From NCBI RefSeq assembly GCF_000742835.1, contig NZ_CP008941.1, positions 372,001 through 436,000 on the forward strand: a DNA stretch of 64,000 bases, read 5' to 3'. Made by a program: the position numbers and the translations under genes. The stretch comes from Candidatus Paracaedibacter acanthamoebae. GTDB lineage: Bacteria; Pseudomonadota; Alphaproteobacteria; Paracaedibacterales; Paracaedibacteraceae. This document shows, one piece after another, positions 37,329 to 47,582 of this stretch (position 1 is its first letter; each line of letters begins with the position of its first letter). Under the pieces are notes generated by a model that did not search any database, was not told the DNA's origin, and saw nothing but the letters and a program-made list of their open reading frames with translations.

Positions 37329-40201
37329 CGCGTACTATTGATCCCGAAAGTTTTCTGAGTGGTGCTAATGCCCCTTACATTATTGATTTATGTCAAATGT
37401 ATGCTCAAGATCCATCCTCGGTTGATGAGGAATGGCGTCGCTTCTTTGATCAGCTGGATCCATCCTTGAGGGCAGGTTTAATTCAGGATGATCGACCACC
37501 GATTTGGGGAAAATCTGCCTCTCGCCAGAATTTGACGGCGTCTAATTATTCTGGATCTCCCGTAACGCCAGAGACTATTCGTGATTCTATCCGAACTTTA
37601 ATGTTAATTCGTTCTTATCGTGTGCGTGGCCATTTGAATGCGAAGCTTGATCCCTTGGGATTAGATAATAGATTGGATCATACGGAACTTTTACCTCAAA
37701 GCTATGGTTTCACGGCGGCGGATATGCAAAACACCGTCTTTGTTGATAATGTTTTAGGGATGGAAACGCCGACAGTTCAGGAAGTCTATGATAAACTGAA
37801 GGCTGTTTACTGTAATACGATTGGTATTGAGTTCATGCACATCCAGCATCCCGATCAGAAAAGTTGGATTCAAGAACGGGTAGAAAATACGTCATCAGAT
37901 CAACGCGTTGATAATGAAGATCGTCTTGAAATCTTGAAAAACTTGATTGCCGGTGATTCATTTGAGCGATTTTTGCAAGTTAAATACCCGGGTGTAAAGC
38001 GATTTGGGTTAGAAGGTGGGGAGAGCCTAATTCCCGCTTTGACCGCCATGGTGGATCGGTTAGCTGATGAAGGTGTTGATAAGATCGTTATTGGAACAGC
38101 GCATCGCGGACGATTGAACGTTTTATCGAACATTTTTAAAAAGCCCAATGAAGAGATTTTCGCTTACTTTCAAGGGGGGGACGTTGATCCTGAATCCTTC
38201 CAGGGGAGTGGCGATGTTAAATATCACTTAGGGTACTCGGTAAAACGTGAAGTCCGTGGAAGAGATATTCATTTAAGTTTGATGCCGAATCCTTCTCACC
38301 TTGAGGCCGTGAATCCGGTGGTTTTAGGGAAGGTTAGGGCTGAGCAAGACACGCATGGCGATGCGTCCCGGCGTCGAACTGTTGCTGTTTTGATGCATGG
38401 CGATGCGGCTTTTGCGGGACAGGGCCTTGTTGCAGAAACATTAGATTTGTCAGGCCTTAAGGGCTATACCACCGGCGGGACAATTCACGTTATTATTAAC
38501 AATCAAATTGGGTTTACCACCAGTCCACCCCTTTCGCGGTGTTCCCCTTATAGTTCTGATATTGCTAAGTCGATTCAAGCGCCGATCTTTCACGTGAACG
38601 CTGATGATCCAGAGTCTGTGGTTTGGGCCATGCGATTGGCTGTCGATTTTCACCGTCAATTTGCCATGGACGTGGTGCTGGACCTTATTTGTTATCGTCG
38701 GAATGGGCACAATGAAATTGATGAACCGAGTTTTACTCAGCCGGCCATGTATCGTCATATTAACGATCATCCTTCAACCTTTAAGATTTATTCCAAAAAA
38801 TTAGTGGAAAATGGCCTGTTAACGGATGTGCAGGTTAAAGAACTGGTTGATGATTATGAAAATGGCCTGCGTCAAGTTTTTGAAACCCTTGATGAAAAGA
38901 AGACAAGGTTCTTAATTTCTAAACCTCAGTGGCTGGAAGGGGCTTGGAAAGATATTAAGTCTCCTAAATTGGTCAACGATGAAGAGGATATGGTTCCTAA
39001 GACAGGCGCAAAAGTCGAGCATTTAGAAAAGATCGCGGAAGTTTTAACGCGGGTGCCTGCCGACTTAAAAATTAACAGTCGTCTCCAACGCGTTTTAAAA
39101 GCAAAACAAGAGTCGTTGGAAGCTGGCGAAAATCTGGATTGGGCTTGCGGGGAAGCCTTGGCCTTTGGAAGTTTGCTCATGGAAGGGAAGCGGGTTCGCC
39201 TGAGCGGTCAGGATGTAGGACGCGGGACGTTTTCTCACCGTCATGCTGTTTGGGTGGATCAAGAAACAGAACGCAAGTATTTGCCTCTCAATAACCTTTC
39301 AGAAGATCAGGCCATATTCAGTATTGTGGACAGTCCGTTAGCAGAAGCCTCAGTCCTGGGATTTGAATATGGTTATAGCTTGGCTGATCCCTATGCCTTG
39401 GTACTGTGGGAAGCACAGTTTGGGGACTTTGCTAACGGTGCCCAAGTTATTATTGACCAATTTATTTCAGCTGCTGAACATAAATGGCAGCGGTTATCTG
39501 GACTTGTGATGTTATTGCCGCATGGATATGAAGGGCAGGGGCCAGAGCATTCTTCTTGCCGCGTTGAACGCTATTTACAGCTGTGTGCGGAAAGCAATAT
39601 GCGCGTGGTTAACTGTACAACACCGGCTAACTATTTCCACGCCTTACGCCGTCAGATTATTAGTAAGACGCGCAAACCGCTGATTGTTGTCGCACCGAAA
39701 ACTTTGTTGCGTCACAAACTAGCCGTGTCGAAAATTGAAGATATGCTTGAAGCAACGACCTTTAAGCCTGTCATTGAAGATACAACGGTTAAGAAAGATA
39801 AAGTTAATCGGGTAATCTTATGCAGCGGTAAGGTTTATTACGAACTTTATCAAGAACGTGAGGCACAACACTTGGATGATGTGGCCTTAATCCGCTTGGA
39901 ACAATATTACCCATTACCTGAAAAGCATTTGATTGAGACCTTAAAGCCATATGCGAGCCGCGCCGAATTTATTTGGTGCCAAGAAGAGCCGGAAAATATG
40001 GGAGCATGGTTCTTCCTTGATCGTCGTCTAGAACGATTGTTAGAGGGAATGGAGGCACGATCAACACGCTTTAAATATGCAGGTCGAGTCGAGGCAGCAT
40101 CTCCTGCAACCGGCAACGCGAGCCGCCATGAAAGTGAGCAAAAAGCCTTAGTTCATCAGGCGTTGGGCGTTCGCGGCACCCAGCTAAAAGAAGTTAGTTA
40201 A
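37325..40201 (+). CDS. sucA: 2-oxoglutarate dehydrogenase E1
   Basis: A 958-residue thiamine-diphosphate enzyme that decarboxylates 2-oxoglutarate and passes the succinyl group to SucB. The N-terminal AYIIDLCQMYAQDPSSVDEEW-type region binds the E2 core. Catalytic features include GTAHRGRLNVLSN, HGDAAFAGQGLVAETL and NNQIGFTT (thiamine site), and later LPHGYEGQGPEHSSCRVERY. Length and domain order are normal. Four-base overlap with the gene upstream, 33 bases before sucB. Confidence 0.98.
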   Translation: MTRTIDPESFLSGANAPYIIDLCQMYAQDPSSVDEEWRRFFDQLDPSLRAGLIQDDRPPIWGKSASRQNLTASNYSGSPVTPETIRDSIRTLMLIRSYRVRGHLNAKLDPLGLDNRLDHTELLPQSYGFTAADMQNTVFVDNVLGMETPTVQEVYDKLKAVYCNTIGIEFMHIQHPDQKSWIQERVENTSSDQRVDNEDRLEILKNLIAGDSFERFLQVKYPGVKRFGLEGGESLIPALTAMVDRLADEGVDKIVIGTAHRGRLNVLSNIFKKPNEEIFAYFQGGDVDPESFQGSGDVKYHLGYSVKREVRGRDIHLSLMPNPSHLEAVNPVVLGKVRAEQDTHGDASRRRTVAVLMHGDAAFAGQGLVAETLDLSGLKGYTTGGTIHVIINNQIGFTTSPPLSRCSPYSSDIAKSIQAPIFHVNADDPESVVWAMRLAVDFHRQFAMDVVLDLICYRRNGHNEIDEPSFTQPAMYRHINDHPSTFKIYSKKLVENGLLTDVQVKELVDDYENGLRQVFETLDEKKTRFLISKPQWLEGAWKDIKSPKLVNDEEDMVPKTGAKVEHLEKIAEVLTRVPADLKINSRLQRVLKAKQESLEAGENLDWACGEALAFGSLLMEGKRVRLSGQDVGRGTFSHRHAVWVDQETERKYLPLNNLSEDQAIFSIVDSPLAEASVLGFEYGYSLADPYALVLWEAQFGDFANGAQVIIDQFISAAEHKWQRLSGLVMLLPHGYEGQGPEHSSCRVERYLQLCAESNMRVVNCTTPANYFHALRRQIISKTRKPLIVVAPKTLLRHKLAVSKIEDMLEATTFKPVIEDTTVKKDKVNRVILCSGKVYYELYQEREAQHLDDVALIRLEQYYPLPEKHLIETLKPYASRAEFIWCQEEPENMGAWFFLDRRLERLLEGMEARSTRFKYAGRVEAASPATGNASRHESEQKALVHQALGVRGTQLKEVS

Positions 40202-40234
40202 AGATATTTGTAACGTAAATTTGGAGTAGAGGGA

Positions 40235-41437
40235 ATGGCAGAGCATAAGGAAATTAAAGTTCCACCGTTGGGTGAATCAGTCAGTGAAGCAACCGTTGCG
40301 CGCTGGGTTAAAAAGGAAGGGCAAGCCGTTACGGTCGATGAAATTCTTGTGGAATTAGAAACAGATAAGGTAACACTAGAAGTTACCGCTCCGGCCAGTG
40401 GGGTTTTATCCAAAATTCACCATCCCGAAGGCGCCACTGTTAAGGTAGGACAGATGCTTGGCGTGGTGGAGGTGGGCGCCCAAGCTGCTGTAAGTGCGGC
40501 TCTACCAGAAGAGAAAGCTGAACGGGTGGCTGCAAAAACTACTGTGGTAGAAGAGAAGGTTTTGACAGCTAAAGTTGCTGATGAAAATGGTCCAGCCGTT
40601 CGCAAAATTGCAGAAGAAAAAAATGTTAATCTGTCCTCCGTTACTCCCACAGGTAAAGACGGACGAGTAACCAAAGGTGATGTTATTAATCACCTTGAGA
40701 CACCTGCCAGACATCAAGCAGTTGCTCGCAATAGTGAAGGTCGGGAAGAGCGCGTGAAGATGACACGGTTACGTCAACGTATTGCCGAGCGCTTAAAGCA
40801 CGCTCAAGATACAGCCGCAATTTTGACAACCTTTAACGAAGTCGATATGACAGCTGTTTTTGATATACGAAATCGATACAAGGATTCATTTGAAAAAAAG
40901 CACGGTGTTAAGCTCGGCTTTATGTCCTTCTTTGTGAAGGCTGCGATACAAGCGTTAAGACAAAGCCCAGAAATCAATGCTGAAATCAATGGCGATGAAA
41001 TCATTTATAAGAACTATTATGACATCGGTGTGGCGGTTTCTGCCCCTCAAGGTCTCGTTGTCCCCGTGGTGCGCGATGCTGATCAATTGAGTTTTGCTGG
41101 CATTGAAAAGGAAGTTAGCCGTTTAGGCACGCAGGCCCGCGATGGTAAGCTGACCATAGATGAAATGACCGGAGGCACCTTTACCGTATCGAACGGTGGT
41201 ATTTTTGGATCTTTGATGTCAACGCCCATCCTAAATTCTCCTCAAACTGGTATTCTGGGCATGCATAAAATTCAGGACCGCCCCGTTGCCATCAATGGTC
41301 AAGTTGTTATCCGTCCCATGATGTACATTGCATTGTCCTATGACCATCGTTTAATCGACGGTCGCGAAGCGGTAACCTTCTTGGTTCGCATTAAGGAAAA
41401 TATTGAGAACCCAGAACGTTTACTATTGGATGTTTAA
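40235..41437 (+). CDS. sucB: Dihydrolipoamide succinyltransferase E2
   Basis: A 400-residue core enzyme of the 2-oxoglutarate dehydrogenase complex. One lipoyl domain (1-77) with the lipoylated K45 in [11 protein letters not shown], a peripheral-subunit-binding domain (about 115-150, [12 protein letters not shown]) and a catalytic domain with [13 protein letters not shown] (H371, D375). The linkers are Ala/Val/Glu-rich. GGAG-type ribosome site before the ATG. 33 bases after sucA. Confidence 0.97.
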   Translation: MAEHKEIKVPPLGESVSEATVARWVKKEGQAVTVDEILVELETDKVTLEVTAPASGVLSKIHHPEGATVKVGQMLGVVEVGAQAAVSAALPEEKAERVAAKTTVVEEKVLTAKVADENGPAVRKIAEEKNVNLSSVTPTGKDGRVTKGDVINHLETPARHQAVARNSEGREERVKMTRLRQRIAERLKHAQDTAAILTTFNEVDMTAVFDIRNRYKDSFEKKHGVKLGFMSFFVKAAIQALRQSPEINAEINGDEIIYKNYYDIGVAVSAPQGLVVPVVRDADQLSFAGIEKEVSRLGTQARDGKLTIDEMTGGTFTVSNGGIFGSLMSTPILNSPQTGILGMHKIQDRPVAINGQVVIRPMMYIALSYDHRLIDGREAVTFLVRIKENIENPERLLLDV

Positions 41438-41480
41438 GGCGCTGATGAATGAAATCTTGATCATAAAGTAAGGAAATACA

Positions 41481-42881
41481 ATGTCAGAACAGTTTGATTT
41501 AGTCGTCATCGGGGCAGGGCCAGGGGGATATGTAGCTGCCATTAAAGCCGCCCAGTTAGGTATGAAGGTGGCCTGTGTAGACAAGCGCTCTATGGCTGGT
41601 GGAACGTGCTTGAATATAGGATGTATTCCCTCCAAGGCCTTGCTAACTTCCTCTCATAAATACTGGGAAGCGCGCGAGCATTTCGATAATCACGGTATTA
41701 TAGTTGATGTCAAAATTGATATCAAGAAAATGCAGCTGCGCAAGACCAATGTTGTGACAGAGCTCACAAAAGGTGTGGCATTTTTATTCCGGAAAAATGG
41801 TGTGACTTTTATTAATGGTTCTGCCTCCATTAAATCGTCCACCCAAGTTCAAATTGAAGGTGGCGCAACATTGGAAACGAAGAGTATTCTAATTGCCACG
41901 GGTTCTGTATCGGCGACTTTACCCAATATTGACATTGATGAGGAACATATTGTAACCTCCACCGGCGCTTTGGATTTTGAAAAAGTTCCAAAACATCTGG
42001 TTGTTATTGGGGGCGGCGTCATTGGCCTTGAATTGGGCTCCGTTTGGGCTCGTTTGGGCGCAGCCGTTACCGTGGTTGAGTATTTTGATAGAATTGTGCC
42101 CAGTATCGATTCCGAAGTGGCGACCGCTTTTCAAAAAAGCTTAGTGGCTCAAGGAATCGTATTTAGGCTCGGCCGTAAGGTTGTTAACATTGTCAAACAA
42201 CCAAAGGAATTAGCGCTGCACGTGATGCCAGCAAATTCCGATACAACCGACATGCCCGAAATCATTACGTGTGATAAGGTGCTGGTTGCGACCGGTCGTC
42301 GTCCTAATACTGATGGTTTAGGACTACAAAGTGTTGGAATTGAGACGGATAAGCGTGGTTTTGTAACCGTTAATACACATTATCAAACGTCTGTTGCCAA
42401 CATTTTTGCTATTGGCGATGTTATTCCTGGTCCAATGTTGGCCCATAAAGCCGAAGAAGAAGGCATTGCGGTTGTGGAATATTTGGCGGGACAGACGGCC
42501 CATGTTAATTATGACGCTATCCCAAGTGTAATTTATACACAGCCAGAAGTTGCCAGTGTTGGCCTTACTGAAGATCAGGCAAAAGAGCAAGGGCTTACTT
42601 ACAAAATTGGGAAATTCCCCTTCTTAGCTAATAGTCGCGCTAAAGCTACAGGTGACACCACAGGGTTTGTTAAAATTGTGGCCGATGCAAAAACGGACAA
42701 AGTGTTAGGAGTTCACATTATAGGAGAGCAAGCGGGTAACATGATCGCTGAGGCGACCCTTGCCATGGAATTCTGTGCGTCCTCAGAAGATATTGCTCGC
42801 ACCTGCCATGCACATCCAACCCATTCAGAGGCTTTGAAAGAAGCAGCTATGGCAACTTATAGCAAAGCAATCCATATCTAG
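41481..42881 (+). CDS. lpdA: Dihydrolipoamide dehydrogenase E3
   Basis: A 466-residue FAD disulphide oxidoreductase that regenerates lipoamide. FAD site VIGAGPGGYVAAIKAA; redox-active C43 and C48 in GGTCLNIGCIPSK; NAD site VIGGGVIGLELGSV; active-site His-Glu (H445, E450) in HAHPTHSEALKEA. 43 bases after sucB. It may also serve other 2-oxo-acid complexes. A hairpin follows the stop. Confidence 0.97.
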   Translation: MSEQFDLVVIGAGPGGYVAAIKAAQLGMKVACVDKRSMAGGTCLNIGCIPSKALLTSSHKYWEAREHFDNHGIIVDVKIDIKKMQLRKTNVVTELTKGVAFLFRKNGVTFINGSASIKSSTQVQIEGGATLETKSILIATGSVSATLPNIDIDEEHIVTSTGALDFEKVPKHLVVIGGGVIGLELGSVWARLGAAVTVVEYFDRIVPSIDSEVATAFQKSLVAQGIVFRLGRKVVNIVKQPKELALHVMPANSDTTDMPEIITCDKVLVATGRRPNTDGLGLQSVGIETDKRGFVTVNTHYQTSVANIFAIGDVIPGPMLAHKAEEEGIAVVEYLAGQTAHVNYDAIPSVIYTQPEVASVGLTEDQAKEQGLTYKIGKFPFLANSRAKATGDTTGFVKIVADAKTDKVLGVHIIGEQAGNMIAEATLAMEFCASSEDIARTCHAHPTHSEALKEAAMATYSKAIHI

Positions 42882-42891
42882 TTTTTAAAGA

Positions 42892-42913
42892 ATGGTAAGT
42901 TTTATCTTACCAT
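42892..42913 (+). terminator. Hairpin after lpdA (weak terminator)
   Basis: A perfect eight-base stem ATGGTAAG/CTTACCAT with loop TTTTAT lies 11 bases after the lpdA stop. No T run follows (CCTTGCTG), so it may stop transcription poorly or mainly protect the mRNA end. Confidence 0.5.
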
Positions 42914-43081
42914 CCTTGCTGTCTTCAAACTCAAAATAGCATTTTTTGCCACTTTAATAAACCAAACGACATAACGCTAATCCTGGTGCTGTGGTTGCAG
43001 ATATAAGTTGTTGCACTAATTTAAAACTCTTTTTTCACAGCCCCAGGCTTATTATCAGAATTGAGGATTTCTATGAAATCC

Positions 43082-43560
43082 GGCACCGTCAAGTTAAGTT
43101 TTATAGATGGTAAAGATGTGTTTAATTAGCCTCATTAGGCGCAAAGGAGCTCTTGAGCCGCCTCAGACCAGATGGTTCAGGCGGCCCTAAAAGCATCTTT
43201 TCTTTCGGTGGCTTTTTTCAAATATCGTCCCACCTCAACGGCAAAAAGATTACGAACTTTTCCCATAAGGGCTAATGTTCTCTGTACACCCTGCGGCGAG
43301 TTAAACTTAATCAGATATTTCTCTTTGGGACGTGTCGGCTGAGGAGCGTTTTCAACACGATTGTTTAACCGCTTATGTAATCCATGTTCGGTATCCCGGA
43401 ACATAACCTATATTGGTTTTCGGTAACTTTTCAATTTGTCCGTGACAATTACTCTGGGATTAGGGTGGTTCCCCACTAACCGGCTTAAAAACCTAATTGC
43501 GGATTTTTTATTCTGGGATTTTTGATGAGTCAAAGCGACCATTTTCTTTTTCCCAGACAA
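43082..43560 (-). mobile_element. IS6-family element, fragment 1 with C-terminal half of transposase
   Basis: The end GGCACCGTCAAGTTAAG at 43082-43098 is followed by the minus-strand C-terminal part of an IS6 transposase (43177-43404: VENAPQPTRPKEKYLIKF), almost identical to that in the copy at 44481. Upstream in the same frame, past a TAG at about 43408, lies NPRVIVTDKLKSYRKPI. The N-terminal half and the other end are missing beyond about 43560. Confidence 0.8.
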
Positions 43561-43709
43561 GTTCTTAGATTAACTTGCACACTGCGTTAAAAAAGATTTT
43601 TATGCAATTGCCCTGGCCTGCAACAGGACCCTTCTTTTTTTAATTCTTGAATTTATCTTTTTACTCCCTATATATAAGAATAGAACCATGCTTATTTAAG
43701 AAAAATATT

Positions 43710-44384
43710 ATGCATATAAAGAAAAATACAAGGTTAGCATTGTTTTATTTGGGATTAGTTACCTGCGCCTTCAATGCCGCTGCTGCGGAAACATCTTTGT
43801 CAAACAAGAGGCAACCTTCTGATAAACTTAAGCTACCAAAGGATGCCGGACTAACCGTGAGTCTCCCTGTTAACCACCTACAGATTCATGGACCAGATAG
43901 CCATCAAGTTAAGCTTATCTTAAAAGTTCCTAAGGACTTTAAACCCCTACAACCTTTAGATGGCTCAAGCCATTTGCTTGAATTTATCCCCCGAGGTGAT
44001 GACCAATTTAACTGGTCTGAGATATTAACCGCGAATATTATTGTTGGAAAAGCGCTCCAGGCCGATACTCTGCTGAAAATTATGGTTGAGGATTTGAAAG
44101 TAAATGCTGGTGCTATAGAGATTTTAAAAATGCGCGTTGAAAAATACGACCATTATACTATGGCTGAAGCCGCTCTTATTTATCAGCAAAAAGGAAGAGA
44201 AGATGTCGTTTATTTCAGAGCCTATTCCGGCCCATTTGATTTGGTATGTACGCAATATGCTGTGGCTCTCAGGCCTAGTGAAACGCCACAAAAAGCACTC
44301 AAGCGCGCCCAGAAGGCCTTGGACGAATATACAGTATTGGCAGACGTTAAGGAAGTTAACGGCGAGTGGATCGAGAATAAATAA
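43710..44384 (+). CDS. Exported protein of unknown function, flanked by IS6 copies
   Basis: A 224-residue protein. The ATG at 43710 (MHIKKNTRLALFYLG) starts a clear signal peptide ending near AAAAE. The mature part is mixed: HLQIHGPDSHQVKLILKVP, HLLEFIPRGDDQFNW, then a helical C-terminus. I do not recognise it. The stop is one base before the end of an IS6 element (44386), and a second IS6 fragment ends 150 bases upstream, both in the same orientation. The pair could have moved the gene as a composite unit. No transport or enzyme motif is seen. Confidence 0.6.
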   Translation: MHIKKNTRLALFYLGLVTCAFNAAAAETSLSNKRQPSDKLKLPKDAGLTVSLPVNHLQIHGPDSHQVKLILKVPKDFKPLQPLDGSSHLLEFIPRGDDQFNWSEILTANIIVGKALQADTLLKIMVEDLKVNAGAIEILKMRVEKYDHYTMAEAALIYQQKGREDVVYFRAYSGPFDLVCTQYAVALRPSETPQKALKRAQKALDEYTVLADVKEVNGEWIENK

Positions 44385-44385
44385 C

Positions 44386-45223
44386 GGCACCGTCAAGTTA
44401 ACTTTTGTAGATAGTAAAGATGTGTATAATTGGACTAATTAGATGCAAAGGAGCTCTTGAGCCGCCTCAGACCAGAGGGTTCAGGCGGCCCTAAAAGCAT
44501 CTTTTCTTTCGGTGGCTTTTTTCAAATATCGTCCCACCTCCACGGCAAAAAGATTACGAACTTTTCCCATAAGGGCTAATGTTCTCTGTACCCCCTGCGG
44601 TGAGTTAAACTTAATCAGATATTTCTCTTTGGGACGTGTCGGCTGAGGAGCGTTTTCAACACGATTGTTTAACCGCTTATGAGATCGATGTTTGGTGTCC
44701 CGACACATAATCTATATTAGTTTTCGGTAACTTTTCAATTTGTCCATGACAATGACTCTGGGGTTAGGGTAGTTCATCAACAACCGCCTTAAAAACCTAA
44801 TTGCCACTTTTTTATTCCGGCGCTTGTGAAAAAAGACATCCAATTCATATCCACTAGAATCGACTGCACGCCACAAGATAAACATCTCTCCCTTGATCTT
44901 CACAGTCATTTCCTCAATGTGCCCCTTATCAGAAGGTCTCCTCTCTCGTTTTTTGATGACGTTTCTGAAATGGCTTGAAAATTTGATGCTCCAAGATCGA
45001 ATTGTCTCACAGCTAACAAGAATTCTTCAGGAAGCTATTTGCTCCTCAATATCTGGATAGCTGTTATTAAACCGATGATAAATCCATACAGCCTGACTAA
45101 TAATAGAAATAGGAAACCGATGACGACGCGGAGCGGCTGATAATGCCATATTCCAACCCTTTAAACCTTTTGCCCAAAACTACTACACCCGCTCATCACT
45201 TCCTAGGTTAACTTGACGGTGCC
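44386..45223 (-). mobile_element. IS6-family element, complete ends, 838 bases
   Basis: Perfect 17-base inverted ends GGCACCGTCAAGTTAAC (44386-44402) and GTTAACTTGACGGTGCC (45207-45223) enclose one transposase gene on the minus strand. The 838-base size is usual for IS6. The flanks (TAAATAAC and GTTTCATA) do not match, so there is no target duplication; this suggests age or recombination between copies. Confidence 0.88.
44481..45149 (-). pseudogene. IS6-family transposase with two in-frame stop codons
   Basis: One continuous frame of 223 codons from the ATG at 45149 encodes an IS6 DDE transposase: RRHRFPISIISQAVW, ETIRSW, KKRERRPSDK, then VKIKGEMFILWRAVDSSG, NPRVIVMDKLKSY and the C-terminal RPKEKYLIKF. 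It is interrupted by TGA at 45027-45029 and TAG at 44712-44714. The DDE Asp of WRAVDSSG and the next Asp of VMDKLKSY are kept. The same TAG occurs at the same place in the fragment at 43 kb. No protein of full length is expected without readthrough. Confidence 0.85.
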
Positions 45224-45608
45224 GTTTCATAAGTAATTTTTCAGTCGTTTTTATCATTCGCGAAAATATCCTAAGGACCCACTTTAGGATATAATATTCC
45301 GCAATATTTCAAGGCTTGTGTAATAGTGGCAGGCGGGGTACACTAAAATTACTGTGACGTTAATTTTGGTTTCAATTGTCCAAAGGCTTGAAAACTGTGG
45401 GTTTTAGGGGCATATATCCCTCATAATCCAAAAGTCAGTTTTTATCCGAGGATTTTTTGTTTTTTGACCTCAAAGTTTTTGGGGAAAGAACCAAGCTAAC
45501 GGCAAAAATTTGAATTGAAAAAAAATGCTCGAATTTCAGGTCTAAAATACTGGTTTTTAGATGATGAGGGGTATATCTTGAGAAAACCTAACTTTTATTT
45601 TGTTGTGG
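45224..45608. other. Gap upstream of parE
   Basis: These 385 AT-rich bases have no gene. A hairpin TATCCTAA-(9)-TTAGGATA lies at 45267-45291. The last 60 bases before parE carry no strong ribosome site. Confidence 0.5.
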
Positions 45609-47582
45609 ATGATGTCTGATTTGTTTGGCCAAAAGGCAGCAGGGGCTGCCAAGTCTGATTATACTGCTAAGGATATTGAAGTCCTTGAAGGCTTAGAACC
45701 TGTTCGTAAGCGCCCGGCAATGTATATTGGTGGCACCGATGAAAAGGCCATGCATCACCTCGTCGCGGAAGTTTTAGATAACTCCATGGACGAAGCGGTG
45801 GCGGGCCATGCGAACCGTATTGATATCCGTTTAGAAGCTGGCAATATTGTTGCTATTAAAGATAATGGTCGGGGTATTCCGACTGATCCACATCCTAAAT
45901 TTCCAGAACTATCAGCTCTTGAGGTTATTTTTACAACTCTTCACTCGGGTGGAAAATTTAACAGCAATGTCTATGAAACCTCTGGCGGGTTGCATGGTGT
46001 TGGTATCTCTGTGGTGAACGCCTTATCAGAAATGGTGGAGGTTCAGGTGGCGCGCTCTCGTCAAGCTTGGCGACAGAGTTTTTCTCAAGGTAAGGCTACC
46101 TCACCGTTAACCGCTGACGAGGGGCTGACCAATTGGCGCGGAACAATTGTGCGTTTTAAACCGGACCCAGAAATTTTTGGAGATATTTCTTTTAAACCAT
46201 CCACCCTCTATCAGATGGCAAAGTCGAAGGCTTATCTATTCAAAGGCGTAGAAATTAATTGGTGGTGTGATCCATCGCTTTTATCGGAAAATTCCACAGT
46301 CCCTCAATCAGCAAAACTTCATTATCCGAAAGGGCTGGAAGATTTTTTGCAAGCAGCCGTCGCTGATCAAGAAACATTTGCGGATGATATTTTTGCGGGT
46401 GAGGCGGTTTTTGCGGGCGGTTCTGGAAAGGTCGAATGGGCGATTACCTGGTTGACAGCTCCTGGAGAAGAAGGATGGTATGCCACCTTTTGTAATACCG
46501 TGCCAACACCTCAAGGGGGAACGCATGAATCTGGATTTCGCCAAGCAATCACCCGTTCATTAAAGGAATATGCGGAGCGCATAGGGAATCGCCGTGTTGG
46601 CCAAATTACAGCGGATGACGTTTGTGGATCGGCGGCTATTGTGTTGTCATGTTTTATCTCGCAACCGCAATTTCAAGGCCAAACTAAAGAAAAGCTTGTC
46701 TCCGTTGAGGCGACTAAACTGGTGGATACAGCGGTTAAAGACCGTTTTGATCATTGGTTGGGCAGCTATCCCCAGCATGCTAGCGCTCTGCTTGAGCATA
46801 TTTTATACCGAGTTGATGAGCGTTTAAGGCGGCGTCAAGCTAAAGAGGTTGCCCGCGCCAGTGCAACAAAGCGGCTGCGATTACCAGGAAAGCTGGCTGA
46901 TTGTACCTCGAATGATGCGGATCAATGCGAAATCTTTTTGGTTGAGGGTGATTCGGCGGGGGGATCTGCCAAACAAGCCCGAAATCGTAACACCCAGGCT
47001 ATTTTACCTTTGCGAGGAAAGATTTTAAACGTGGCCTCTGCAAGCTTGGATAAAATGCGGGCCAATCAGGAAATCTCTGATCTGGGCTTAGCGTTGGGCT
47101 GCGGCTTTGGACGAGATTGTAAGCCAGAAAAATTGCGGTATGGTAAGGTGGTTATTATGACGGATGCGGATGTGGATGGCGCCCATATTGCCTCTCTTTT
47201 GCTAACGTTCTTCTTCCGTGAAATGCGCCCCATTATTGATAATGGCAATGTTTATTTGGCGCAGCCACCACTTTATCGAATTACTCATGGCGGCAAAACA
47301 GTTTATGCTCAAAATGATGTTGAAAAAGATCGTTTAATTAAGGCGAACTTTAAAAATGCTGCAAAGGTTGATGTGGGCCGTTTTAAGGGATTAGGGGAAA
47401 TGTTGCCGGCGCAGCTGCGTGATACAACCATGAATCCAGAAAAACGCACCTTACAGCGTGTGGTGATTTTGCCCGATGAAGAGCTAGAAAATTTCGTTGA
47501 TCGTCTGATGGGGAAAAATCCAGAGGCTCGCTATAATTTTATCTATGAAAATGCTAGTCTTGTGGATGATGTAGATTTATAG
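45609..47582 (+). CDS. parE: DNA topoisomerase IV subunit B
   Basis: A 658-residue GHKL ATPase subunit that powers decatenation. ATPase motifs: EVLDNSMDEAVAG, DNGRGIPTDPHP and GGLHGVGISVVNAL. The TOPRIM domain (EIFLVEGDSAGGSAKQARN, MTDADVDGAHIASLL) follows. The C-terminus ends with the ParE-type GKNPEARYNFIYENA rather than the longer GyrB tail. Two adjacent ATGs (45609 and 45612) are possible starts after an upstream TTG. parC is not in the window. Confidence 0.95.
   Translation: MMSDLFGQKAAGAAKSDYTAKDIEVLEGLEPVRKRPAMYIGGTDEKAMHHLVAEVLDNSMDEAVAGHANRIDIRLEAGNIVAIKDNGRGIPTDPHPKFPELSALEVIFTTLHSGGKFNSNVYETSGGLHGVGISVVNALSEMVEVQVARSRQAWRQSFSQGKATSPLTADEGLTNWRGTIVRFKPDPEIFGDISFKPSTLYQMAKSKAYLFKGVEINWWCDPSLLSENSTVPQSAKLHYPKGLEDFLQAAVADQETFADDIFAGEAVFAGGSGKVEWAITWLTAPGEEGWYATFCNTVPTPQGGTHESGFRQAITRSLKEYAERIGNRRVGQITADDVCGSAAIVLSCFISQPQFQGQTKEKLVSVEATKLVDTAVKDRFDHWLGSYPQHASALLEHILYRVDERLRRRQAKEVARASATKRLRLPGKLADCTSNDADQCEIFLVEGDSAGGSAKQARNRNTQAILPLRGKILNVASASLDKMRANQEISDLGLALGCGFGRDCKPEKLRYGKVVIMTDADVDGAHIASLLLTFFFREMRPIIDNGNVYLAQPPLYRITHGGKTVYAQNDVEKDRLIKANFKNAAKVDVGRFKGLGEMLPAQLRDTTMNPEKRTLQRVVILPDEELENFVDRLMGKNPEARYNFIYENASLVDDVDL

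Noticed and set aside
44378-45231. Target-site duplication of the IS6 copy
   Set aside because: The eight-base flanks differ (TAAATAAC versus GTTTCATA).
45267-45291. Hairpin TATCCTAA/TTAGGATA as a terminator
   Set aside because: No gene ends near it and no T run follows; left as a note in the gap.
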